In this document: in pieces, positions 23,883 to 31,401 of the stretch
How positions within the stretch are numbered: the first letter of the stretch is position 1
How the letters are laid out: each line of letters begins with the position of its first letter
NCBI GenBank assembly: GCA_013821985.1
Contig: PNJQ01000005.1
Coordinates: forward strand, 22,481-86,480
From: Opitutus sp.
GTDB lineage: Bacteria > Verrucomicrobiota > Verrucomicrobiia > Opitutales > Opitutaceae
Length of the DNA: 64,000 bases
Reading direction: 5' to 3'
The notes under the pieces: generated by a model
Databases searched by the model: none
What the model saw: only the letters and a program-made list of their open reading frames with translations
What the model was told of the DNA's origin: nothing
Made by a program: the position numbers and the translations under genes

Positions 23883-25379
23883 TTACTTCACTTCGCCCAT
23901 CAGCTTCTTCACCCACGGTGTGACGAGCAGCAGCGCGACGAACGCGACGCCGACCCAGCCAGCTTGGTGGAGGAAGAATTTCGACAGTGCGCCCGCGTCG
24001 GTGGCAGTGAATTCGCCCGCGAGCACGCCGGCGACTTTGTTGCCAAGGGCGGCGGCGAGGAACCAGATGCCCATGACGAGGCCGACGAGATTGCCGGGGG
24101 CGAGCTTCGTCAGCGTGCTGAGGCCGACCGGGCTGAGGCAGAGTTCGCCGACGGTCTGGAGGAAGAACAGACCGACGATCCACATTGGGCTGACTTTGCC
24201 CGCGGCAGTGGCGGCGGCGGCCGGCACCATCAGCAGGAACGACAGTCCGAGGAAGAAGAGGCCGATCGCAAATTTCATCGGGCTCGACGGCGCACGGTCC
24301 CCGAGCTTCACCCAGATCCACGCGAAAATCGGCGAGAGCGAGATGACCCAGATCGAGTTGACCGATTGGAACCACGCCGACGGGAACTTGTAGCCGAACA
24401 TCTCGAGGCGAGTCAGCTGGTCGCCGAACAGCGCGATGGTCGAGCCGGCCTGTTCGAAGATCGCCCAGAAGATGATCGCCGCGAGCGAGAACACGAAGAT
24501 GGCCGCGAAACGTTTCATGCTCGGGTCGTTGCGGGTGCCGAACCACAGGATGGCGAGGATCGGCAGCACGACGTAGCCGTATTTCACCCACGCGAACGCT
24601 TCGTTGGTGTCAGATAGGCGGACCAACGCGAAGAACGCACCGGCGCCCGCGAGCACCGCGAGCAGCTTGCCCCACGGACGGGCGACTTCTGGCGCCGGCG
24701 GGTGGCCGACGTTCGAAAGGCGGTGCCACTGGATCAAATAAACGACGAGTCCGATCGTCATGCCCACGCCCGCCGCGGCGAAACCCCAGTGCCAGCTCCG
24801 TGCCGGATCGAAGCCCCAGCCGGTCAGCATCGCCTTGAACGCGTCGCTTTGCGCGAGCCAGCCGGTGATCAACGGCGCAAGGAAGGCACCGATGTTGATG
24901 CCCATGTAGAAAATCGAGAAGCCCGAGTCGCGGCGCGTGTCTTCGCGGCTGTAGAGCGAACCGACCATTGAGCTGATGTTCGGCTTCAGCAGGCCGGTGC
25001 CGCACGCCACGAGCACGAGACCCGTGTAGAAAAAGAACGGCGAATGCACCGCGAGCGAGAAGTAGCCCGCGGCGATGATGATGCCGCCCCAGAGCACCGC
25101 GGCGCGGGCGCCGAGGAAGTTGTCGGCAATGAACCCGCCCGGGATCGAGAGCATATAGACACTCATCGTGTAGGTGCCGTAGATGACGCCCGCAGTGCGG
25201 TTGTCGAAACCGAGGCCGCCGGCCGCGATCGGTGCGACCATGAACAGCGTGAGCAGGGCGCGCATGCCGTAGTAGCCGAAGCGTTCCCAGAGTTCGGTGA
25301 AGAACAGATTGGTCAGCCCGCGCGGGTGACCGAAGATGCCGCTGGTGTCCGGAGCGGCCGAAGGGGCGGTGTGCTGCAT
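23883..25379 (-). CDS. Proton-dependent oligopeptide transporter (POT/PTR2, MFS)
   Basis: 498 residues, about 12-14 helices, importing di- and tripeptides with protons. The POT signature on helix 1 is FFTELWERFGYYGMR, with the ExxERFxYY proton-site residues intact. It is followed by YMLSIPGGFIADNFLGARA and ACGTGLLKPNISSMVG, the second family motif. The loop IFYMGINIGAFLAPLITG (PTR signature FYxxINxG) is also present. Gene length is typical. A strong terminator follows it. It is divergent from the flavodoxin gene, with a 91-bp gap between starts. Confidence 0.93.
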   Translation of the reverse strand: MQHTAPSAAPDTSGIFGHPRGLTNLFFTELWERFGYYGMRALLTLFMVAPIAAGGLGFDNRTAGVIYGTYTMSVYMLSIPGGFIADNFLGARAAVLWGGIIIAAGYFSLAVHSPFFFYTGLVLVACGTGLLKPNISSMVGSLYSREDTRRDSGFSIFYMGINIGAFLAPLITGWLAQSDAFKAMLTGWGFDPARSWHWGFAAAGVGMTIGLVVYLIQWHRLSNVGHPPAPEVARPWGKLLAVLAGAGAFFALVRLSDTNEAFAWVKYGYVVLPILAILWFGTRNDPSMKRFAAIFVFSLAAIIFWAIFEQAGSTIALFGDQLTRLEMFGYKFPSAWFQSVNSIWVISLSPIFAWIWVKLGDRAPSSPMKFAIGLFFLGLSFLLMVPAAAATAAGKVSPMWIVGLFFLQTVGELCLSPVGLSTLTKLAPGNLVGLVMGIWFLAAALGNKVAGVLAGEFTATDAGALSKFFLHQAGWVGVAFVALLLVTPWVKKLMGEVK

Positions 25380-25470
25380 AGGCGGCGATTCCTGTCACTT
25401 CACTCTGAAAGGGCAAGAGCGCAGGCGAGCGCGGGGTGGACAATCGCGCCGCCGCCCGCTCAATGGCCGC

Positions 25471-25923
25471 GTGCCGTCCGGCCTCGTCATCCTCTACGCC
25501 ACTGTCTCCGGTAACGCGGAGCAGCTCGCGCTCGCCGCCGCCCAGGCGTTGCGCGCGCACGGCCACGTGGCGGAGGTGCACAACGCCGCGGACTTCCCCG
25601 CGGCGAGGCTGCGCGAATACCGCGCCGCGCTCCTGATCGTCAGCACGTGGGGCGAAGGCGAGCCGCCGCCGGACGCCGCGGACTTTTTCGCCGCGCTCGA
25701 AGGCGAGCCGTCGCTCGAGCTGCGCAATTTGAACTACGCCGTGCTCGCGCTCGGTTCGTCGATGTATCGCGATTTTTGCGCGAGCGGCCGTCGCGTGGAC
25801 GAAGACCTGGCCCGCCACGGCGCCCGGCGCCTGCTCGATCGCGTGGAGTGCGATACGAAATTCAAGGCCGACTTCGAACGCTGGCTCGGGCGCGTGCAGG
25901 AGGCCTTGCAGAAGCTTTCATGA
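25471..25923 (+). CDS. Flavodoxin domain protein (MioC-like)
   Basis: A 150-residue, FMN-binding electron carrier. The start is GTG at 25471 (MPSGLVILYATVSGNAEQLA); upstream codons are not flavodoxin-like. Phosphate loop ATVSGNAEQ, the first isoalloxazine loop STWGEGEPPPDA and the second loop LGSSMYRDFCASGRRVDEDL match the short flavodoxins resembling the FMN domain of sulfite reductase and cytochrome P450 reductase, such as MioC. The stop overlaps the ATG of the esterase gene. No reductase partner is encoded nearby, so the redox partner is unknown. Confidence 0.85.
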   Translation: MPSGLVILYATVSGNAEQLALAAAQALRAHGHVAEVHNAADFPAARLREYRAALLIVSTWGEGEPPPDAADFFAALEGEPSLELRNLNYAVLALGSSMYRDFCASGRRVDEDLARHGARRLLDRVECDTKFKADFERWLGRVQEALQKLS

Positions 25924-26780
25924 GCAAAACGCGCACGCTTCCCGCCCGGCTCGGCCGGCTGTTGGTCGGACTCGGTTTCACCGAACTTGCCGCTCACGAA
26001 GAAGTGCTGACTTTGCCACCGCATGCGACGCTCGCGGCGCGCGAGATCCCGTTGTTCGTGCCGGCTGGTGGGGTGAAGCCGGACACCCCGCTGCTTTTCG
26101 CGCTCGACGGGCAGATGATGCCGGCGTGGAAACTCGCGGAATCGCTCGCGGTCCTGGCGGAGCGCAAGGAGATCGTGGCCCCGCTCGTGGTGGCGATCCC
26201 GGCGGCGAAGGAGCGCGTCGAGGAATACGGGCTCGCGGGGACGCTCGACTATGCCGGTCGCGGCAAGCTCGCGGCGGAATTTCAGACTTTCGTTCTCGCC
26301 GACGTGCTGCCGGCCGTGCGGCGTCGCTACGGCCTGAAGCTCGCGCCTGAACGCACGGGGATTCTCGGCGCCTCGCTCGGTGGCCTGGCGGCGTTCGACC
26401 TCGCGTGGCATCACCCGGAGGTCTTCGGGTTCGTCGGCGTGTTTTCCGGTTCGCTTTGGTGGCGCGGTGAGGATGGCGATGCGGCCGCGGAGCAATCCTC
26501 TAGGCTGGCGCACCGCCTCGTGCGTGGCACGGAGCGGCCGCCCGCGGTGCGACTCTGGTTTCAGGCGGGCACGGCGGACGAGACGGACGATCGCGATGGC
26601 AACGGGGTAATCGATGCGATCCAGGACACGACGGAGCTGATCGACGAATTGGAATCCAAGGGCTACCGCCGCGGGCGCGACGTGGTTTATCATGAGATTG
26701 CGGGCGGCGAACACAACGAGCGCACGTGGGCGGAAGCGCTGCCGGTTTTTCTGCGCTGGGCGTTGCCCGCGAAAAAGTGA
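25920..26780 (+). CDS. Esterase D / enterochelin-esterase-like alpha/beta hydrolase with an EF-hand-like loop
   Basis: 286 residues, putative esterase family PF00756. Nucleophile elbow GILGASLGGLAAFDLAW (Ser in GxSxG), the strand VFGFVGVFSGSLWW and the late His in GGEHNERTWAEALPVFL complete a plausible triad. Around residues 222-235 the segment TDDRDGNGVIDAIQD copies a calcium-binding EF-hand/dockerin loop (D-x-D-x-N-G-x-I-D), an uncommon insertion here. No clear signal peptide is seen. It is co-translated with the flavodoxin (ATGA overlap). Substrates of relatives range from S-formylglutathione to siderophore esters; the iron and metal genes downstream make a siderophore esterase conceivable but unproven. 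Confidence 0.78.
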   Translation: MSKTRTLPARLGRLLVGLGFTELAAHEEVLTLPPHATLAAREIPLFVPAGGVKPDTPLLFALDGQMMPAWKLAESLAVLAERKEIVAPLVVAIPAAKERVEEYGLAGTLDYAGRGKLAAEFQTFVLADVLPAVRRRYGLKLAPERTGILGASLGGLAAFDLAWHHPEVFGFVGVFSGSLWWRGEDGDAAAEQSSRLAHRLVRGTERPPAVRLWFQAGTADETDDRDGNGVIDAIQDTTELIDELESKGYRRGRDVVYHEIAGGEHNERTWAEALPVFLRWALPAKK

Positions 26781-26813
26781 CGTGCGGCGTTGCGCCGCGC
26801 GCCGCCGAACCGC

Positions 26814-27356
26814 TCAGCGATCGCGATCGTCGAGAAATACGGCGCGACCCGCCGGGCGGCGGGCAGAGGCGATCTGCAACTCGCCGTTGCGCGTGGGCGT
26901 GAAGGCGGCCACGACGACTCCGAGGAGATTTTGCGGCACGACCGGCTCCATGTCGTGCGTGCGATTGTTCAGGCCGCGGACCCGCCAGCCGTCACGCGCT
27001 TTGGCGACGAGGACATGGCCGACGGAACGGCGTTCCTGATTGCGATAGACAACGGTCTGCCCGCGCTGGAGATCGGCGTAGTTCGCCGTGCGTAGAACGA
27101 GGATCGTGCCCGCGCCGTAGAGCGGCTGCATCGAGCGGCCGGTGCCGACGAGGAGAAACGAGCCGGGATTGCGGCTGACGCAATCGATCGCCTCGCGCCA
27201 CGCGTCGGCTTCGTTGACGGCGATCGCACGGGGCGAGTTGCCGGTGAACACGCCGCGGATCCACGTGTCGGCCGTTTCATCGAACGCGCCGGCGGTCGTC
27301 GACACCGCGGCAGCGAGGAGAATTCCCGCGAGCCACAGTCGTGTTTGCCGCACCAT
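26814..27356 (-). CDS. Exported S26-type signal-peptidase-like protein
   Basis: 180 residues from the ATG at 27356 with a signal peptide (RLWLAGILLAAAVSTTAGAF). The core has the S24/S26 nucleophile motif in LVGTGRSMQPLYGAGT (Ser75), then LQRGQTVVYRN and RSVGHVLVAKARDGWRVRGLNN. At the general-base position it has His114 rather than the Lys of bacterial LepB, resembling the Ser-His S26B group (SipW, Sec11). No retained membrane anchor follows the core, so it may be periplasmic. It could be an active peptidase or a binding protein. It stands alone, convergent with the esterase gene. Confidence 0.65.
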   Translation of the reverse strand: MVRQTRLWLAGILLAAAVSTTAGAFDETADTWIRGVFTGNSPRAIAVNEADAWREAIDCVSRNPGSFLLVGTGRSMQPLYGAGTILVLRTANYADLQRGQTVVYRNQERRSVGHVLVAKARDGWRVRGLNNRTHDMEPVVPQNLLGVVVAAFTPTRNGELQIASARRPAGRAVFLDDRDR

Positions 27357-27497
27357 TTCTGATGAAATGGCCACGCCGGGTGCGAACGCGAGCCGCGGTT
27401 GTTGAGGTTCATTCCTCAGGCCATGTTGCAGCGCGCCGTGGAGGATGTCTACGGACCCGCTGAGGCCGAATGCGGACGAATCGGCGCGCGGCTCAGG

Positions 27498-27968
27498 TCA
27501 CTTCAGGTAACTCTTGAGCATCCAAGTCGTCTTCTGGTGCCATTGAATTCGGCCGATCGCGAGGTCCTGCGTCTCAAGGTCGTTGGTCTGCCCAGCGGCG
27601 TCGCGCAGCGCGACGAGGTCGGCGATGGTTTTCTCGTGCGCGGTGACGAGGCCAGCGACGTAGTCCTTTGCCGCGACCGGGCCGCCAAATTCATCGATGC
27701 CCGATTCGCGGGCGAACCGTGTGAGCCCGCCCGGCGCAAAGGCGTCGAGCGCGCGGATGCGTTCGGCAAGTTCATCGATCGCCTCGAAGAGGTTCTCGTA
27801 TTGCGTCTGAAAGGCCTGGTGGAGCGAGAAGAAGCCGGCGCCTTCGACGTTCCAGTGTGCATCGTGGGTGTTGGCCATCAGCGCGTAGGAATCGGCGAGA
27901 ACCTGGGCGAGTTGCTTGACGACGGGAGAAGCGGTCTTGGTGGAGGAATGGGTCGTGGCGGTTTTCAT
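27498..27968 (-). CDS. dps: Dps-family DNA-protection / ferritin-like protein
   Basis: 156 residues forming the four-helix Dps bundle, which assembles into 12-mers that oxidise and store iron and shield DNA. The intersubunit ferroxidase ligands are in NTHDAHWNVEGAGFFSLHQA (two His) and ENLFEAIDELAERIRAL (Asp and Glu). The Lys-rich N-terminus (MKTATTHSSTKTASPVVKQL) could contact DNA. The ATG at 27968 is preferred over one five codons upstream. It lies downstream of the iron-uptake operon on the same strand, with a small hairpin (GTCGC/GCGAC, 28021-28036) between, so it may have its own promoter. Confidence 0.92.
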   Translation of the reverse strand: MKTATTHSSTKTASPVVKQLAQVLADSYALMANTHDAHWNVEGAGFFSLHQAFQTQYENLFEAIDELAERIRALDAFAPGGLTRFARESGIDEFGGPVAAKDYVAGLVTAHEKTIADLVALRDAAGQTNDLETQDLAIGRIQWHQKTTWMLKSYLK

Positions 27969-28049
27969 TGCGGGAAGGAACATTCGTGCTTGAGGTGCGC
28001 CGCGGCGGCGAAGGGGACGCGTCGCAACTTAGCGACCAAGCGCCCGCGT

Positions 28050-29159
28050 TCAAGTGGCGCGTTTGCCGCGGCGGCGCATCCACCAGAGCGCTCCACCGCT
28101 GAGCGCCAGGATTCCCGGGGTGAGGCCACCGAAAAAATACGCCCATTTCACCCACGTGGCGCCGTGAAAACCGAAATGCAGCGGCGCGAGCAGCGATTTG
28201 AACTGCTCGAGGGCTGGCGCCTCCTTGGCCGCGCGCACGCTGCGAAGCGCGCCGGTCGCCGTGTCGAAATCGACCCGGCTGAATTTCTGCCACGGCGGAT
28301 GCCGGCGATGCAGCAGGAGGACGCTGGCCGGGGCGCCGGCCCGCGTGGGGAACTGGAGGCGCGTTAGCTCCGCGTCGGGGAATTGCGCCTGCGCAGCAGC
28401 CAGCATCGGCTCGAGCGGAGCGAAGCGCTCGGCTGATGGCGGCGGCGCGGACGAGGCCGTTGGCGGCGCTGACGTGAAAATCCGCCAGCTATAGATCGCG
28501 CCGGTGAGGCCGAGCACGACAGGGAAATAAATGGCCGCGAGCCCGACCCACTTGTGCAGGTCGCCGAGGGCTACCCGCCAGCCCAGCCGCCAGCGAAACG
28601 GGTGGCGCGCCAGGCCCCGCCAGCGGTCGCGATGCACGTAGATTCCGGTCAGGCCGAGCAGCAGCAACCCGATCCCGGCCACCATCGTGACGACGTAGCC
28701 GCTGCGACCCGCACGGAGTTGCATGTGGAGACCGAGGAGCCACGGGGTGAACAGCGCCTGATCGGGCCCGCTCCACACCATCCGGCCGTTCGCCGGAACG
28801 ACAAAGGCGGTCCAGCGGGTCTTTCCATCCGGCGCGAGAAAGAGGAACCGGTGGGTTGCATCCGTTGCCGCAGCGGGATGAAATCGATAGAGCCGGTAAC
28901 CCGGCGGCGCCCGGCGAATGAGTTCGTCCACGATCGGCGCAAGCGGTGCGGCCGGACCGCCGGGTGCGGCGACGTGACGGTCGCGTTCGAGGACACGCTC
29001 CAGCTCGTGGTGCACCACGAGCAGCGATCCCGTGGCGCTCATCAACACGATCAGCGCGCCCAAGCCGAGGCCGAGCCAGCGATGAATCTTCCAGACGTGC
29101 AGCCAGACGCGCCAGCCTTGGACGCGGGCGGCGGGTTCGACTGCGACGGACGAAGGCAT
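28050..29159 (-). CDS. PepSY-associated transmembrane protein (iron-uptake associated)
   Basis: 369 residues with four or five helices and PepSY domains, a family often found behind TonB siderophore receptors and in some cases acting as ferric-siderophore reductases. Key segments are WLHVWKIHRWLGLGLGALIV, MSATGSLLVVHHELERVL with paired His, LGLHMQLRAGRSGYVVTMVA, GDLHKWVGLAAIYFPVVLGL and the C-terminal GGLTPGILALSGGALWWMRR. The conserved histidines within helices could bind haem. It starts 9 bases from the upstream receptor's stop (29168), so it is the last gene of the four-gene putative iron operon. Confidence 0.85.
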   Translation of the reverse strand: MPSSVAVEPAARVQGWRVWLHVWKIHRWLGLGLGALIVLMSATGSLLVVHHELERVLERDRHVAAPGGPAAPLAPIVDELIRRAPPGYRLYRFHPAAATDATHRFLFLAPDGKTRWTAFVVPANGRMVWSGPDQALFTPWLLGLHMQLRAGRSGYVVTMVAGIGLLLLGLTGIYVHRDRWRGLARHPFRWRLGWRVALGDLHKWVGLAAIYFPVVLGLTGAIYSWRIFTSAPPTASSAPPPSAERFAPLEPMLAAAQAQFPDAELTRLQFPTRAGAPASVLLLHRRHPPWQKFSRVDFDTATGALRSVRAAKEAPALEQFKSLLAPLHFGFHGATWVKWAYFFGGLTPGILALSGGALWWMRRRGKRAT

Positions 29160-29167
29160 CGACGCGT

Positions 29168-31345
29168 TCAGAATTCCAGCGTGTAGCGGAGCGTCAATGT
29201 GCGTCCGCGGCCGGCGAAGTAGGTGTCGTTGCTGAGGGCGGCGTTGACGTCGGCCTGCACGTAGTAGCCGAAGTAGTGCCGGTTGAGCAGATTCTCGATG
29301 CCCAGGCCGAACGTGCCGCGCGAGGTCCGCCAGGTGGCGGCGGCGTCGAACAGCGTGTAGCCGGCGAAATGCTCCTCGAACCGCGTGGTGTTCGTATTGC
29401 GGCCGATGTTGATGTCGCGGTCGAAGAACGTGCTGCTCTGCAGGCGGAGGCTGAGGTCGGGACGCGCGCGCCAGGTGACGCCGGTCATGAGTTTGTTCGG
29501 GCCCATGTTGCGCGCACCGAGGTCGAGATCAAGCGGTTGGCCGGCGGCGACCGCCGTCTGGCCGTCGAGCAGGGCCGCGGTGGCGTTGAGCGTCACGGTG
29601 GGGATCACGCGCCACTCGCCGGAAAATTCCGCGCCGCGCACTCTCGTCGGCACGCGATCGACGGAGCCGATGCCGAGGTTGTTGATGCGGACGACGCTCG
29701 AGAGGTCGGACTTGGACTCGTAAACGCTCAGCGAAGCGCTGCCGCGCTCGCCGCGCCAGCTGAGGCCGGCCTCGTTGTTCTTGGTCAGCACCGGCACGAG
29801 TGCGACGAGGCGACCGACGCTGCGGTCCGGTTGGTTGACCGCGCGGAGGATGAGCCCGACGTCGGGCAGGCCGAAGCCTTCGGTGTAGGCGTAGAAGGCG
29901 GAGAACCCTCGGCCGAGCCGCACGATGCCGCCGAGGTTGAACACGGGTTCGTCGAAACTCAGCGTGCCGCCGCGAACCGTCTGCCGGCCATAGTAGGCGA
30001 GCGTCTGGTAGGTGGCGACATCGAGTTCCGCGTTTTCGAAGCGCACGCCGCCGCGCAGCGTAACCGGGCCGCGTTCGTATTCCGTCTGCACGAATGGCGC
30101 GAAGCTCGTGTAGTCGAGCGGCGGCACCCAGGTGCGATTGGTGCCGGCAAGACGCTGGCGGGTGTTGTCGTTGAGCCAGTCGAGCCCGCCCGTGAGTTCG
30201 AGGCCGGTGACAAACGTGTCGCGACGCGCGTAGGTGATCTTCGCGCCGCTCTTATCTGCGACGATTTCGGATTGATCGTAGAGCGTGCCGGCGGGCGCGA
30301 GGGCGGTGTCCTGGAAGGTGACGGTGTTTGTGGCGCCGTAAAGCGAACTGAAATCCTGGAGGAAAAACTGCGCGGTCAGGAGCCCGTCGAGGAGCGAGCG
30401 GTGCGTGTAGTCGAGGCTGAACGTGTTGATGAGATTGCGGGCCGGCATGCCGGGCGGCGTGCCGCGCGCGGAGGTGGTGGGCAGGCCGAGCGCGCGATTG
30501 CCGGACACGAGCCGATAGTCGCCGTCCCCCTCGAGGTCGTAGCGATTGGCGGAGAACTGCAGTCGTTGGGCGGCGCCGAATTCGTAGCCGGCTTTCACGA
30601 AGAGATCGTAGCCGAAGCTGTCAACGGTGTCGCCCTGCACGGTGTCGATGCCGATGGCGCGACCGTCCGCGTCATAACGCATGCCGTTGCGCTGCACGCC
30701 GGCGAAGGCGAGGAGGTCGAGCGAACCCTGCTTGTGCTGGAACGCGTAGCCGGCCTTCCAGCTGAGGTCGTCGTCGCGCCCCTGCGTCGCGGCCTGCGTG
30801 GTGAACGTCTGGCGCGTGCCTTCGGCGCGGGCGGTTTTTGTGATGTAGTTGATGATGCCGCCGGTCGCGCCCGCGCCGTGGATGGCGTTGGCGCCGCTGA
30901 CGACCTCGATGCGATCGATGATGAGCGGGTCGGCGAAGTATCCTTCCCGCATGCCGGACCGCAGCGGGTTGGACTGCGGGATGCCGTCGAGCAGGTAGAG
31001 GATGGGGCGGCCGCGCAGGGTTTCGCCCGTCTGGGTGAGTTTCTGCCGGCTCGGCGCGAAACCCGGCACGAAGGTGGCGAGGGCCTGCGACGGGTCATCG
31101 GCGATCAGCAATTGCGTGTCGAGGTCGCGGCGCGTGATGACCTCGATAGCGCCGGGAATTTTCTCGAGCGCTTTCTCGGTGCGCGTCGCGGTGGTGACGA
31201 AATTCTCCAGCCGGATCGTGGCGGAGTCGTCCTCGGCGAAAGCCGCGGTCGCTGGCGCTTGCGCGTAAGCGAGAGGAAGGAGCGCGGCCGTGAGGCCGCT
31301 GGAGAGAAAGGCGCGCCGGAGCGCGGAGCGAAAAGGGAAGGACAT
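29168..31345 (-). CDS. TonB-dependent receptor (siderophore type)
   Basis: 725 residues from the ATG at 31345 with a signal peptide ending LPLAYAQA. Plug: LENFVTTATRTEKALEKIPG, DPSQALATFVPGFAPSRQKL, PILYLLDGIPQSNPLRSG and IDRIEVVSGANAIHGAGATG, typical of siderophore receptors. The barrel ends in LTLRYTLEF with the terminal Phe needed for assembly. No N-terminal signalling (STN) domain is present. It lies between the FecA-like receptor (56-bp gap) and the PepSY protein, all on one strand. The ligand cannot be read; operon context points to ferric iron. Confidence 0.88.
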   Translation of the reverse strand: MSFPFRSALRRAFLSSGLTAALLPLAYAQAPATAAFAEDDSATIRLENFVTTATRTEKALEKIPGAIEVITRRDLDTQLLIADDPSQALATFVPGFAPSRQKLTQTGETLRGRPILYLLDGIPQSNPLRSGMREGYFADPLIIDRIEVVSGANAIHGAGATGGIINYITKTARAEGTRQTFTTQAATQGRDDDLSWKAGYAFQHKQGSLDLLAFAGVQRNGMRYDADGRAIGIDTVQGDTVDSFGYDLFVKAGYEFGAAQRLQFSANRYDLEGDGDYRLVSGNRALGLPTTSARGTPPGMPARNLINTFSLDYTHRSLLDGLLTAQFFLQDFSSLYGATNTVTFQDTALAPAGTLYDQSEIVADKSGAKITYARRDTFVTGLELTGGLDWLNDNTRQRLAGTNRTWVPPLDYTSFAPFVQTEYERGPVTLRGGVRFENAELDVATYQTLAYYGRQTVRGGTLSFDEPVFNLGGIVRLGRGFSAFYAYTEGFGLPDVGLILRAVNQPDRSVGRLVALVPVLTKNNEAGLSWRGERGSASLSVYESKSDLSSVVRINNLGIGSVDRVPTRVRGAEFSGEWRVIPTVTLNATAALLDGQTAVAAGQPLDLDLGARNMGPNKLMTGVTWRARPDLSLRLQSSTFFDRDINIGRNTNTTRFEEHFAGYTLFDAAATWRTSRGTFGLGIENLLNRHYFGYYVQADVNAALSNDTYFAGRGRTLTLRYTLEF

Positions 31346-31401
31346 GAAGGAGACGAAAGGTGGCGTCGCCCCGCGGGCGGGCGACGCGCGCTGGAAAGGG
31401 A

